Notes: generated by a model from the letters alone, not told the origin. Shown: positions 8,601-16,058, numbered from the stretch's first letter. The stretch: 52,059 nucleotides of DNA from Bacteroidales bacterium UBA1714 (GCA_002317295.1 DCIY01000015.1:38482-90540), one strand, 5' to 3'. Made by a program: numbers and translations.

Positions 8601-9343
8601 TTAAGGGCTCCGAGGTAACCATCATACTGGGCACCGCCCGTGCGGGTAGCCACCGAATGGGAACCATAGAAGGACCAGTCGCCACGAACATTGAGATTGG
8701 TCATCCCATAGTGCGAGGCAGGGTCAATACCCGAAGCCATGATGGCAAAGCGGTGAGGCCAGATAGCAGCTGCTTTTTCATAACTGCCTTCTACATACTG
8801 TTTGGGTCTGTCCGAAATGGAAGCATAATCATCCGGACCACGATAGATCACCAACGGATAGTTGGTGGTAGCACCTTCGGATGCGGCATTGGAGTGCACG
8901 GAAATGAAGTAATCGATATTATTGGCCTCCACTTCCTCACAGATCTCCGACAACGCACGGTTGTACTGTTCATAATCGGACAGCTTCTTGTAGCCTTCCG
9001 TCGTATAGTCCGGATAATCGCCATTGACTTTGGTATAAGGCCAGGGACCACACTGGGTACGAGACATTAGGACGGTAGCACCATTGGCTATGAGTTTGTC
9101 ACGCAGATAGAGGCATTTCCACAGATTGGTATTACTCTCATAGAATCCGCAGGTATCGGGCATGCCGGTGGTGGGCAGATTGGGGAACGGAATGGTCGCC
9201 ATAGGACGGTCATTGGGGCCAAAACTACCATGACCGGGGTTGATGTAAAAGCGCTTGCCGGTTAGGGATTGGCTAAAGGCGAAGGGCGACAGGCTAAGGG
9301 CGAAGGGCGAAAGGATCGCCAAAATAAGAATCAAACGTTTCAT
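5627..9343 (-). CDS. Large secreted N-acetylmuramoyl-L-alanine amidase-like protein
   Basis: This 1238-residue exported protein has a signal peptide of about 25 residues, then an Amidase_3-type zinc amidase domain (residues about 28-290). Expected zinc ligands H38 (INPGHG), E69 (FYESN) and H150 (SVHSNA), and the catalytic glutamate E257 (LVEGYF), are all visible. The rest is unusual: residues about 295-400 look like a carboxypeptidase-regulatory or similar beta-sandwich (GYIMGTVKDMYNKI through LDATCPGY), and about 430-1190 consists of beta-rich repeats resembling a propeller. The last 25 residues (KFMHNGVICIERNG, YDLRGQRIQ) resemble Bacteroidales C-terminal sorting tails. Family members cleave the stem peptide from muramic acid. 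It lies 9 bp after a PD40-like gene in the same operon. The signal-peptide core is encoded by a tandem repeat (9271-9310). Confidence 0.85.
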   Translation of the reverse strand: MKRLILILAILSPFALSLSPFAFSQSLTGKRFYINPGHGSFGPNDRPMATIPFPNLPTTGMPDTCGFYESNTNLWKCLYLRDKLIANGATVLMSRTQCGPWPYTKVNGDYPDYTTEGYKKLSDYEQYNRALSEICEEVEANNIDYFISVHSNAASEGATTNYPLVIYRGPDDYASISDRPKQYVEGSYEKAAAIWPHRFAIMASGIDPASHYGMTNLNVRGDWSFYGSHSVATRTGGAQYDGYLGALKHGASGYLVEGYFHTYQPARHRALNPDYCHQEGLAYYRGILDYYQAPAETTGYIMGTVKDMYNKITNPLFGYAAKSNDQWIPCNGATVILKKAGVEVARYQVDTLYNGIFVFENLVPGTDYTLDATCPGYKDLGTEFKNAFEVKANETVYPMIFLVDTSYVPPTVVYENYPDPVQPSYAALAESYHMTTSYQSQALPDTLNNMTIRRVLYRDGELIVLALNAAKEPLLIEVDPATRQIINTLPTDFCSVSSEGVYKLSDIALTADGYLVGCNKEAIAFSPVHNWLIYKWEKNAAGWNGAMWINTSNNETAGNYLNAITGETLAYSGTTAEGTLVSTATTTGSTTNTRFVVYYISDNKYASALRNKPEDGGQALQVSVYGEMRLVVSPRDNSSFIISSDNMAPYEWKINTVTNTAPIFKGTLPFYTFGANYFKYAHHAVMAAPVFDASKATTSIALYDITAGLDKAAAISIVPGLVLDTVAARSFAFGAVDNMDITLYLTRGNTLSRMTTKGVQQPAVAHILAYDLSAEKNGNQFDFSFRANAQPASAKLYLYGEEVVADYDVTLAAGAQAGEYTFSLSKYEMPEEDELAWAIELHGAPVANVGLLHSKTQSAIIAGGTRWTSTVDNSPMSPNFCSIYLFNREGGNKLTAHANRNGLVRMAPDYTVLSTAVELGGQEFYGSPARISTDEAGYLYLADWGDPHSGIYVVDPANPSVHAPFFKGTQNTSTGVWTNATSVAIGSSSPGCHIYGTGANTKLIVYNEDAAGTLPANGVCVYQLGQEDSSIVRTWDTAPTRCYTLTGQANTEGNVWGTSHGFFVSQNRSTGNNNASATALKFYDWNGNEQLSSAVDPYKDVIDGCANSAYAVSADESRLVMTNGSTEFLVFDIAWEGDKPVLTLDYSYKHGIMAFRQMNFDFAGNLVCSGDNGFYVYSLPSATNVTTIPARERLILNQPGTGVADIHQAQPVRKFMHNGVICIERNGVIYDLRGQRIQ
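9271..9310 (-). repeat. 21-bp tandem repeat inside the amidase signal-peptide codons
   Basis: Two nearly identical 19-bp units of the form GGCTAAnGGCGAAGGGCGA, offset by 21 bp (seven codons), encode the doubled LSPFALS/LSPFAFS stretch of the signal peptide. The unit resembles intergenic short repeats rather than typical signal-peptide coding sequence. Confidence 0.7.
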
Positions 9344-9352
9344 AAGGCCTCA

Positions 9353-10180
9353 TCATTTAACTTGCATCACATAAATTTCACCCCTCAGTGTCGAGAACGA
9401 AATGACACCGGGAGCTGTTTGCGGATAACCTGCTTTGAGTTCAGGTTCGGTCAGCACCTGAGACTGACCATTGAGCGTATAAGCTCTCAGTTCCGATGCC
9501 GTGGTAAAGTGGCCATCATCTTCATCCGCCATACCTATGAGGGTGGAATTGTTGTACCACTGCGCGGCGCGGCAGGCACGAGCAATAAATTGGGGATTGG
9601 AACCGTCCAGATTGCTCACAAAGCAACCTACGCCACATACATAGTAGCATAAGTGTTGACCATCGGGCGAAACACTGGGCCAAATGTAACTCTGGTTTTC
9701 GCCATTCGGAGCCAGAGTAAGCGTTTTGCCGTTGTTGTTGAGCACGATGTGACGGTTTTCAATCGATACTGTGAGGGCATCTTTGATCACCGGAGAAGCC
9801 TCGCGCTGACGACGGGCAATGACTTTGGTTTTGGAGGTTTTCAGATTGAGTTGCATCGTGTTGTTTCGACGTAACTGGTCACGACCAATCACCGTTTCGC
9901 GATAGGTGATTTTGCGCCCGTCGGTTGACACGGCTACACGATAACCGGCTCCTGGTTGTTCACTGATGGTGGTCATACGTTGCGAAGATAAATCGTAACG
10001 AATCAGGCCTTGGTTATTACCCGAAGTAAGGAGAACATAATCGGCAGCAGGACTGATAGCAGCCACCCGAAGGTCTTGGCCTTGCGGTGTGTTCAACTTG
10101 GTCATGGTCCCCACTGTCAGAAGTTGGGCAGAAGCGGATGTTGCAAACGCTAATGCCAAAAACAGAGAGAGTTTTTTCAT
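9353..10180 (-). CDS. Secreted TolB/PD40-like beta-propeller protein
   Basis: This 275-residue protein has a clear signal peptide (MKKLSLFLALAFATSASA, cleavage before Q19). The mature part contains repeated PD40-type strands as in TolB: AAISPAADYVLLTSGNNQGLIRYDL near residue 42, VAVSTDGRKITYRE near 83, and WPSVSPDGQHLCYYV near 168, each with the S-P/T-D-G-x-x-I/L-x-Y turn. These domains bind proteins or peptides and have no catalytic motif. It is first in a two-gene operon with the giant amidase 9 bp downstream, so it may assist or anchor that enzyme at the cell envelope. The promoter at 10226-10257 is well formed. A sensor or adhesion role cannot be excluded. Confidence 0.75.
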   Translation of the reverse strand: MKKLSLFLALAFATSASAQLLTVGTMTKLNTPQGQDLRVAAISPAADYVLLTSGNNQGLIRYDLSSQRMTTISEQPGAGYRVAVSTDGRKITYRETVIGRDQLRRNNTMQLNLKTSKTKVIARRQREASPVIKDALTVSIENRHIVLNNNGKTLTLAPNGENQSYIWPSVSPDGQHLCYYVCGVGCFVSNLDGSNPQFIARACRAAQWYNNSTLIGMADEDDGHFTTASELRAYTLNGQSQVLTEPELKAGYPQTAPGVISFSTLRGEIYVMQVK

Positions 10181-10225
10181 AAGCTTTAGATATTAAAAGT
10201 TCGTTGTCATTTTCAAATGGCGCTG

Positions 10226-10257
10226 CAAAATTACGATTTTTTGGAGATATATGCAAA
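10226..10257 (-). promoter_or_regulatory. Promoter of the PD40-amidase operon
   Basis: Minus strand: -33 TTTG (10254-10257, extended as TTTGCATATAT), 20 bp, -7 TAATTTTG (10226-10233). It lies back to back with the waaA promoter. Confidence 0.85.
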
Positions 10258-10281
10258 TAAATCCAAATAAATCGTCAATTA

Positions 10282-10313
10282 TTTGCATAATTCAGATATT
10301 TGTTGTAAATTTG
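10282..10313 (+). promoter_or_regulatory. Promoter of waaA and probably the downstream cluster
   Basis: -33 TTTG at 10282-10285 (TTTGCATAAT), 20 bp, -7 TAAATTTG at 10306-10313, 25 bp before the waaA start codon. Confidence 0.85.
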
Positions 10314-10338
10314 CACGCTATTTTAAGCACGCAACAGG

Positions 10339-11538
10339 ATGATACTTTATTTTTTGATGATAAAACTGGCTGCCCTGCTGGGCAATGAGAAAGCACGATT
10401 GCTGGTTCAGGGGCAGAAGGACAGTCTCCAGCGACTGCAGCAGGAAGACTGGGCGGGGCAATGGATTTGGTTTCATGTGGCCAGTGTGGGCGAGTTTGAG
10501 CAGGCTCGACCCATTCTTGAGCGGTTAAAGGAACGCAAGGATCCACGCAAAGTGTTGCTCACTTTTTTTTCTCCTTCCGGATACGAGTTACGCAAGAACT
10601 ACCATCATGCAGATCGCGTGCTTTACCTGCCTGTGGCTACCCGTCGCAATGCCAAACAGTTTGTACAGACAGTACATCCGCAGATGGCCGTATTTGTAAA
10701 GTACGAATTTTGGCCCGCCTACCTGAAGCAGTTAAAAAAGAATGGTGTTACCACCTATCTCATTTCGGCCATTTTTCGTAAAAACCAGTTGTTTTTTAAG
10801 CCCTGGGGAAGAAGTTATCGCCGACTGCTCACCTATTTTACGCATTTGTACGTGCAGGACAACGATTCGCAAGTGCTGTTGAATCGTTACCATATCCATA
10901 ACGTTACCACGGCGGGAGATACCCGTTTTGATCGGGTCGTGCAGATTGCCTCTCAGGCCAAAGAGATACCTGTGGTGCAGGCGTTTGTACACAATCAACC
11001 CAAAGTGCTGATTGCCGGAAGTACCTGGCCGGAAGATGAAGTGTTATTGGCTCGCTACATGCAGGAGCGTGGGGATGTCAAACTGGTGTTGGTACCCCAC
11101 GAAATCGATTCAGAACACCTGGATAAGATTTTTCAAATCATGCAAGGTCGCTATATTCGGTTTAGCGAAGCCAATCAAAAGAATATCCAATGTACTCGTA
11201 CGCTGGTGATGGATACCATGGGTATGTTGTCCGCTGTTTATCGGTATGGACATGTGGCCTATATTGGTGGAGGATTTGGAGATGGTATTCACAACACGCT
11301 GGAGGCAGCTGTGTATGGTATGCCCGTTATTTTTGGACCCAGGTACCATGCCTTCCGCGAAGCGTTGGGACTGATTCAGGCCGGTGGTGCTCGGAGCATT
11401 CGCCATTATCGTCAGTTTCGTGATGCCATGGACGAAGCGTTTGAGCGCCACAGTGAAATGGGTATTGCCGCCAAGGGTTATGTAGCCAGCGAATTGGGAG
11501 CCAGCGAGCAAATATTGCAGGCGATCTTTGCTTATTGA
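10339..11538 (+). CDS. waaA: 3-deoxy-D-manno-octulosonic acid (Kdo) transferase
   Basis: This 399-residue GT30 glycosyltransferase attaches Kdo from CMP-Kdo to the lipid A precursor at the inner face of the inner membrane. The N-terminal hydrophobic helix (residues 1-15) fits its membrane anchoring. The family motif ASVGEFEQARP (residues 48-58) contains the catalytic glutamate region, and GGGFGDGIHNTLEAAVYGMPVIFGP near residue 310 is the CMP-Kdo-binding C-terminal motif. Length is slightly short of the usual 420. The start at 10339 lies 25 bp after a good promoter. It shares its pathway with kdsA and kpsF at 41.4-43.1 kb in this window. hisS follows after a 31-bp repeat-rich spacer. Confidence 0.93.
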   Translation: MILYFLMIKLAALLGNEKARLLVQGQKDSLQRLQQEDWAGQWIWFHVASVGEFEQARPILERLKERKDPRKVLLTFFSPSGYELRKNYHHADRVLYLPVATRRNAKQFVQTVHPQMAVFVKYEFWPAYLKQLKKNGVTTYLISAIFRKNQLFFKPWGRSYRRLLTYFTHLYVQDNDSQVLLNRYHIHNVTTAGDTRFDRVVQIASQAKEIPVVQAFVHNQPKVLIAGSTWPEDEVLLARYMQERGDVKLVLVPHEIDSEHLDKIFQIMQGRYIRFSEANQKNIQCTRTLVMDTMGMLSAVYRYGHVAYIGGGFGDGIHNTLEAAVYGMPVIFGPRYHAFREALGLIQAGGARSIRHYRQFRDAMDEAFERHSEMGIAAKGYVASELGASEQILQAIFAY

Positions 11539-11569
11539 TGATTGCTAATTGATGATTGATGATTATATT
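11536..11569. repeat. ATTGATGATTG-type tandem repeat between waaA and hisS
   Basis: The 31-bp gap consists of imperfect copies of a TGATGATTG/CTAATTGATGAT unit. It also creates extra in-frame ATGs at 11549 and 11552 before the likely hisS start. Confidence 0.5.
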
Positions 11570-12880
11570 ATGACAAAACCCAGTATTCCAAAGGGAACCC
11601 GTGATTTTGGAGCTATTGAGATGGCTCGTCGCAATTACATCTTTGATACCATCAAAGCGGTTTTTGCACAATATGGTTTCCAACAAATCCAGACGCCCGC
11701 GATGGAGAATATCTCCACCCTGATGGGCAAATATGGCGAAGAAGGAGATAAACTGCTTTTCCGCATTCAGAACTCCGGTGAGAAAGCCAATGAGGCTCCG
11801 GAAAAAGGACTTCGATACGATCTTACTGTACCGTTTGCCCGTTATGTGGTACAACACCGCGAAGAGTTGCAATTTCCTTTCCGCCGTTTCCAGATTCAAC
11901 CCGTATGGCGCGCTGACCGTCCGCAGAAAGGTCGCTACCGCGAGTTTTATCAATGTGACGTGGATGTGATCGGAACCGATTCGCTGATGAGCGAAGTGGA
12001 GTTGATTCAGATTGTGGAAGAGGTGTATCGCCGTTTGGGCTTGCGCGTGTGCCTGCACCTGAACAACCGCAAGATATTGGCCGGCATCGCCGAAGTGATT
12101 GGGGCCGAGGACAAACTCATCGATATCACCACGGCCATTGACAAGTTGGATAAGATTGGAACGGAGGCCGTGAATGCCGAACTCATCGAACGTGGATTGA
12201 GCGCAGAAGCGGTGGAAAAGATGCAACCTATCTTGTCGTTGAGTGGAAGTAACGAGGAAAAATTAGCGAAGATTGGCCAACTGCTCTCTGCTAGCGAAAC
12301 CGGTCGCAAAGGGGTGGAGGAGACTCAGACGATATTGCAGGCCGCAGCCGCATTGGGAGTGAACCTGCCCGTGGAACTGGATTTGACTTTGGCGCGTGGA
12401 CTGAACTACTACACCGGAGCCATCTTTGAAGTCAAAGCATTGGACGTACAGATAGGCAGTATCACCGGCGGAGGTCGATATGACAACCTCACCGGCATAT
12501 TCGGTCTGCCGGGTGTGAGTGGTGTAGGTATATCGTTTGGTGCCGACCGCATCTACGATTGTCTGTTGGAGCAAAACCTCTATCCGGAATCGATGTTGAC
12601 GGGCACACAGTTGCTGCTGACCACGTTTGGACAAGAGGAACTGAATTGGGCCATGCAGGTGGCGCGTGAGTTGCGCCAGGCGGGACTGCGCGTGGAGGTA
12701 TATCCGGAACCCTGCAAGATGAAACGCCAAATGGGGTATGCGGATGCCAAACAGATACCGTGGGTAGGCATTATCGGCGGGGACGAACTGGCGGCTAAGA
12801 AAGTGATGCTGAAGAATATGGCAAGCGGCGAGCAGGAGTTAATCAGCATTGAAGATATAATACGTAGTGTTAATCGTTAG
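11570..12880 (+). CDS. hisS: Histidyl-tRNA synthetase
   Basis: This 436-residue class II aminoacyl-tRNA synthetase charges tRNA-His with histidine. Signatures visible are the N-terminal PKGTRDF (residues 5-11), motif 2 FRRFQIQPVWRADRPQKGRY near residue 105, the histidine-specific motif ARGLNYYTGAIFEV near 275, and motif 3 GGGRYDNLTGIFGLPGVSGVGISFGADRI near 302. A C-terminal anticodon-binding domain covers about 340-436. Reading could begin seven codons earlier at 11549 within the short repeat, but MTKPSIPKGTRDF matches the family start, so 11570 is chosen. It follows waaA closely on the same strand and is probably co-transcribed. Confidence 0.95.
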   Translation: MTKPSIPKGTRDFGAIEMARRNYIFDTIKAVFAQYGFQQIQTPAMENISTLMGKYGEEGDKLLFRIQNSGEKANEAPEKGLRYDLTVPFARYVVQHREELQFPFRRFQIQPVWRADRPQKGRYREFYQCDVDVIGTDSLMSEVELIQIVEEVYRRLGLRVCLHLNNRKILAGIAEVIGAEDKLIDITTAIDKLDKIGTEAVNAELIERGLSAEAVEKMQPILSLSGSNEEKLAKIGQLLSASETGRKGVEETQTILQAAAALGVNLPVELDLTLARGLNYYTGAIFEVKALDVQIGSITGGGRYDNLTGIFGLPGVSGVGISFGADRIYDCLLEQNLYPESMLTGTQLLLTTFGQEELNWAMQVARELRQAGLRVEVYPEPCKMKRQMGYADAKQIPWVGIIGGDELAAKKVMLKNMASGEQELISIEDIIRSVNR

Positions 12881-12884
12881 CGGT

Positions 12885-13014
12885 CGCTTCAGATAGCAGT
12901 ACCTCGGTGACCCCGACCGTCCCCAACGGTCTCCCTGTACCCCGCTGCCCCGCGGGAGCCACGGTCACTACGGCACTCTATCTTTCGCTTGTTCCGCAAG
13001 CATTTTTCAAATGC
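12885..13014. other. Highly structured intergenic segment between hisS and the DUF1599 gene
   Basis: Nested inverted repeats make a three-way-junction-like fold: outer helices AGATAG/CTATCT (12891-12896 with 12978-12983) and GTGACC/GGTCAC (12907-12912 with 12963-12968), enclosing hairpins GACCGT/ACGGTC (12915-12931) and CCCGC/GCGGG (12941-12956). Two simple hairpins follow: GCTTG/CAAGC (12987-13001) and GCATTT/AAATGC (13000-13014). No coding region or known RNA family was recognised, and no TAnnTTTG promoter is visible directly upstream. Confidence 0.5.
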
Positions 13015-13038
13015 TGATTAACAAAAAAGAAAGAATGA

Positions 13039-13587
13039 ATGAAGACAAACGATGAATTTATAGAGATTGCAGCACGGTGTCGTAAGATCTATGTGCTGAA
13101 AATGAAAGATTATGGACCATCGTGGCGGATTATGCGTCCGCAGACGGTGAATGATCAATTGTTTATCAAGGCCAAGCGGATTCGTGAAATCGAAATGACC
13201 GGAGTCAATCTGGTAGGTGACAGTATTCAAGGCGAGTTGATGGCCATTGTTAACTACAGCATCATCGGACTGATTCAGTTGCGCGAAGGTTTTGCGGATT
13301 CGGTGGATATGACCGCCGAGCGCGCCACCGAATTGTATGATGCGTACATGACGGAGGCGCGGGATTTGATGTTGCGCAAGAATCACGATTATGGCGAAGC
13401 CTGGCGCGATATGTTTCCCTCTTCGCTGACGGATATCATTCTGACCAAGATCAATCGCAACAAATCGATTACGGCCAACGATAATCAAACCCTCATCAGT
13501 GAAGGAGCGGATGGCAACTATTTTGATATGCTCAATTATGCCATCTTCTACCTGATTCAGATGATGGAAAAAAATCAATTGGTATGA
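13039..13587 (+). CDS. DUF1599-domain protein
   Basis: This 182-residue protein consists of two tandem copies of the DUF1599 domain. The first is IAARCRKIYVLKMKDYG followed by SWRIMRP (residues 8-35), the second ARDLMLRKNHDYGEAWRDMF (residues 109-128). Each copy has the K-x-x-D-Y-G-x-x-W-R pattern and is followed by a helix with the sequence T-D-x-I/L-x-x-K-x-x-R. The domain has been linked to nucleotide or nucleic-acid modification in comparative studies, but I know of no proven reaction. The stop overlaps the start of the DoxX-like gene (ATGA). The neighbourhood DUF1599, DoxX-like, tpiA recurs in Bacteroides genomes, which suggests a conserved but unexplained functional link. Confidence 0.85.
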   Translation: MKTNDEFIEIAARCRKIYVLKMKDYGPSWRIMRPQTVNDQLFIKAKRIREIEMTGVNLVGDSIQGELMAIVNYSIIGLIQLREGFADSVDMTAERATELYDAYMTEARDLMLRKNHDYGEAWRDMFPSSLTDIILTKINRNKSITANDNQTLISEGADGNYFDMLNYAIFYLIQMMEKNQLV

Positions 13588-14699
13588 AAAACAAAGGCGC
13601 CTATATTCTCAACACGATTGCCCGCATCTTATTGGGTCTGACGTTTATCTTTTCCGGCGTGGTCAAAGCCATTGACCCGTTGGGAACGGTATACAAAATA
13701 GAAGACTATCTCAAAGCATTCGGAACCGATTGGGGAGCATGGTTGACCGACCTGCTGCCTGCAGCCACACCTGCTGCATGGTGCTTAATCACCCTGGAAT
13801 GTGTTTTGGGTATCTGTTTGGTGGCCAATGTGCGCACGAAGGTGACCATGTGGATCACCTTGGCTTTCTATTGCGTGATGACCCCACTGACCCTCTATGT
13901 AGCCTTAACCAATCCCGTGAGTGACTGCGGATGTTTTGGCGATGCGTTGGTGATTAGCAACTGGCAAACCTTTGGCAAAAACATCGTTCTGTTGGCTTTG
14001 GTGTTGGTGATGATATTTTCTCGCAAGGGCATTCATTCCACCTTCTTGCCGGGGGTCGAAGCAGGCATTGCGGCACTGAGTATGATGGTTGTATTGGGAC
14101 TGATGACCTGGACCATGTATCATCTGCCGTTGGTAGATTTTCGTCCGTACAAGGTGGGAAACTATTTGCCCGAAGGGATGGAGTACCCCGAGGATGCCGA
14201 ACAGGATGTGTACGAGATATCGTTGGTATATGCCAAACAGGGTATCGAGCAAACATTCAGTCTGCAGGACTATCCGCGTAACGATTCGTCCTGGGTGTTT
14301 GTTCGTCAGGACAGCAAACTCCTTCACAAAGGATATGAACCCCCTATTCACGATTTTGAAATCATCAATTCCGACTATGAGGACATCACCGACGATATTC
14401 TGCTGAGTGAAGAACCCGTGACTTTGGTCATTATGTATGATTTACAAAAGGCTGATATGAAACAGGCGCAGAAACTGAATTTGCTGTATCAGCAATGCCT
14501 GCGTCAGGGTCAGGCGTTTTATGCCGTTACGGGCAGTAATACGGATGAGATGATTGCATTTGCGTTGCAAACCGGTGCCGAATATCCGATTTGCACCTGC
14601 GATCCGGTGACGCTGAAAACGATTGTACGCGCCAACCCAGGGGTGGTGGTCATTCAAAATGGCGTGGTCATTGATAAATATAATGTACGAAATCGATAA
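13584..14699 (+). CDS. BT_3928-family DoxX/MauE-like membrane protein
   Basis: This 371-residue protein has an N-terminal membrane domain of four segments (residues about 8-30, 62-85, 88-110 and 125-145) like DoxX/MauE, with the conserved CGCFGD motif near residue 114 of the third-fourth segment loop. A fifth membrane segment lies near 155-180. The remaining 190 residues form a periplasmic domain with a thioredoxin-like character near 270-371 (LVIMYDLQKADMKQAQKLNLL), but no CxxC pair is seen. MauE/DoxX proteins act in redox or respiration-linked processes; the exact role here is unknown. It overlaps the DUF1599 gene by 4 bp and precedes tpiA by 21 bp. Confidence 0.8.
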   Translation: MKNKGAYILNTIARILLGLTFIFSGVVKAIDPLGTVYKIEDYLKAFGTDWGAWLTDLLPAATPAAWCLITLECVLGICLVANVRTKVTMWITLAFYCVMTPLTLYVALTNPVSDCGCFGDALVISNWQTFGKNIVLLALVLVMIFSRKGIHSTFLPGVEAGIAALSMMVVLGLMTWTMYHLPLVDFRPYKVGNYLPEGMEYPEDAEQDVYEISLVYAKQGIEQTFSLQDYPRNDSSWVFVRQDSKLLHKGYEPPIHDFEIINSDYEDITDDILLSEEPVTLVIMYDLQKADMKQAQKLNLLYQQCLRQGQAFYAVTGSNTDEMIAFALQTGAEYPICTCDPVTLKTIVRANPGVVVIQNGVVIDKYNVRNR

Positions 14700-14720
14700 A
14701 CAAACATCAATTTTACAACA

Positions 14721-15470
14721 ATGAGAATCAAAATGGTAGCAGGTAACTGGAAAATGAACAAGAACCTGCAGGAAGGTGTAGCACTGGCTACCCAATTGAA
14801 AAACGAAGTCGTTAACCCCAACTGCGCCGTAGTTATCGGCACACCGTTTATTCACCTGGCCACTGTGGCTGAGTTGCTCAAAGGCAGTGCCATCAAGGTG
14901 GCTGCAGAGAACTGTGCCGATAAAGAGAAGGGTGCTTTCACCGGTGAAGTAAGTGCTGAAATGGTGAAATCGACCGGTGCCGAATATTGCATCCTGGGTC
15001 ACTCGGAGCGTCGTGCTTATTACCATGAGGATTATGCCATCCTGCGTGAGAAGGTGCTGCTGGCATTGGCCAATGGTCTCAAACCCATTTTTTGTATCGG
15101 TGAGGTCAAAGAGGAACGCGAAGCCGGTAAACAAAACGAAGTGGTGAAAGCCCAACTCGAAGGCAGTGTGTTCAACCTCAGCGCAGAAGAGTGGAAAAAT
15201 ATCACGCTGGCTTACGAACCCGTTTGGGCCATTGGAACCGGTTTGACCGCTACTCCGGCTCAGGCAGAAGAGATTCATGCCTATATCCGTAGTCTGGTGG
15301 CTGAAAAGTATGGCCAAGAGGCTGCTGACAACACCACGATCCTGTACGGTGGAAGTTGCAACGAAAAGAACGCAGCTGAGTTGTTTGCCTGCCCCGATAT
15401 CGACGGCGGTTTGATTGGCGGCGCTGCCTTGGTTGCCGAGAAGTTTGAGGCGATCATTGCTGCCAGATAA
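14721..15470 (+). CDS. tpiA: Triosephosphate isomerase
   Basis: This 249-residue TIM-barrel enzyme interconverts dihydroxyacetone phosphate and glyceraldehyde 3-phosphate in glycolysis. Catalytic residues are visible: K11 in NWKMN (residues 9-13), H94 in LGHSERR, and E166 in AYEPVWAIGTG, the last immediately before the flexible loop 6. The phosphate-binding YGGSCNEKNA stretch lies near residue 211. Length is normal for the family. It sits 21 bp after the DoxX-like gene in the same operon and is followed by a hairpin array and the carbonic anhydrase gene. Confidence 0.97.
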   Translation: MRIKMVAGNWKMNKNLQEGVALATQLKNEVVNPNCAVVIGTPFIHLATVAELLKGSAIKVAAENCADKEKGAFTGEVSAEMVKSTGAEYCILGHSERRAYYHEDYAILREKVLLALANGLKPIFCIGEVKEEREAGKQNEVVKAQLEGSVFNLSAEEWKNITLAYEPVWAIGTGLTATPAQAEEIHAYIRSLVAEKYGQEAADNTTILYGGSCNEKNAAELFACPDIDGGLIGGAALVAEKFEAIIAAR

Positions 15471-15533
15471 GTTTTGAGAACGGCCTAAAGGCCTACAGTT
15501 TAGAGAACGCGCCGGTGGCGCTACAGTTTAGAG
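15471..15533 (+). repeat. Hairpin array with TACAGTTTAGAG linkers between tpiA and the carbonic anhydrase gene
   Basis: Two hairpins with different stems, GGCCT/AGGCC (15482-15493) and GCGCC/GGCGC (15509-15521), are each preceded by GAGAAC and followed by TACAGTTTAGAG. The second linker ends 2 bp before the start codon at 15536. The build, a variable hairpin then a constant TAC-linker, parallels the arrays at 2537 and 46405 with a different linker sequence. Confidence 0.7.
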
Positions 15534-15535
15534 TT

Positions 15536-16057
15536 ATGGCATTGATTAAGACCATCAATCGTAATGGAGAGATTCTGACACCGCGGATTGCCGAGGGCGT
15601 TATCATGATGGATAACGCCACGGTAGTCGGCGATGTAAGCATCGGCGAAGGAACCAGTCTGTGGTTTAACGCCGTATTGCGCGGAGATGTCAACACCATT
15701 ACCATTGGTAAACATTGTAATATTCAGGACGGGGCGGTGTTGCATACATTGTACCAAAAATCCACCATCACCTTAGGGGACTATGTATCCGTCGGCCACA
15801 ATGTGACCATTCATGGAGCGGATGTGGACGACTATGCACTCATCGGTATGGGCAGTACATTATTGGACGGAGCCCATGTAGGTGAAGGTGCTATCGTCGC
15901 TGCCGGAGCGCTGGTGCTCAAAGGTACGCAGATTGGTCCTTATGAAGTTTGGGGTGGCGTACCGGCCAAGTTTATTAAGAAAGCCGACCCGCAACAAACC
16001 GCAGAGATTAACCAACGCATTGCGCATAACTATGCGATGTATGCGAGCTGGTATTAA
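15536..16057 (+). CDS. Gamma-class carbonic anhydrase family protein
   Basis: This 173-residue protein is a left-handed beta-helix built of hexapeptide repeats, as in YrdA/PaaY-type proteins. The three metal-binding histidines of the family are visible in IQDGAVLH (around residue 71), VSVGHN (88) and VTIHGA (93). A short C-terminal helix (residues about 150-173) closes the trimer. The family includes carbonic anhydrases and thioesterase-like acyl-transfer proteins, so the substrate is uncertain. The start is taken at 15536 (MALIKT) because the seven extra codons upstream fall inside the hairpin array. It lies between tpiA and pyrH on the same strand. Confidence 0.88.
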   Translation: MALIKTINRNGEILTPRIAEGVIMMDNATVVGDVSIGEGTSLWFNAVLRGDVNTITIGKHCNIQDGAVLHTLYQKSTITLGDYVSVGHNVTIHGADVDDYALIGMGSTLLDGAHVGEGAIVAAGALVLKGTQIGPYEVWGGVPAKFIKKADPQQTAEINQRIAHNYAMYASWY

Positions 16058-16058
16058 G

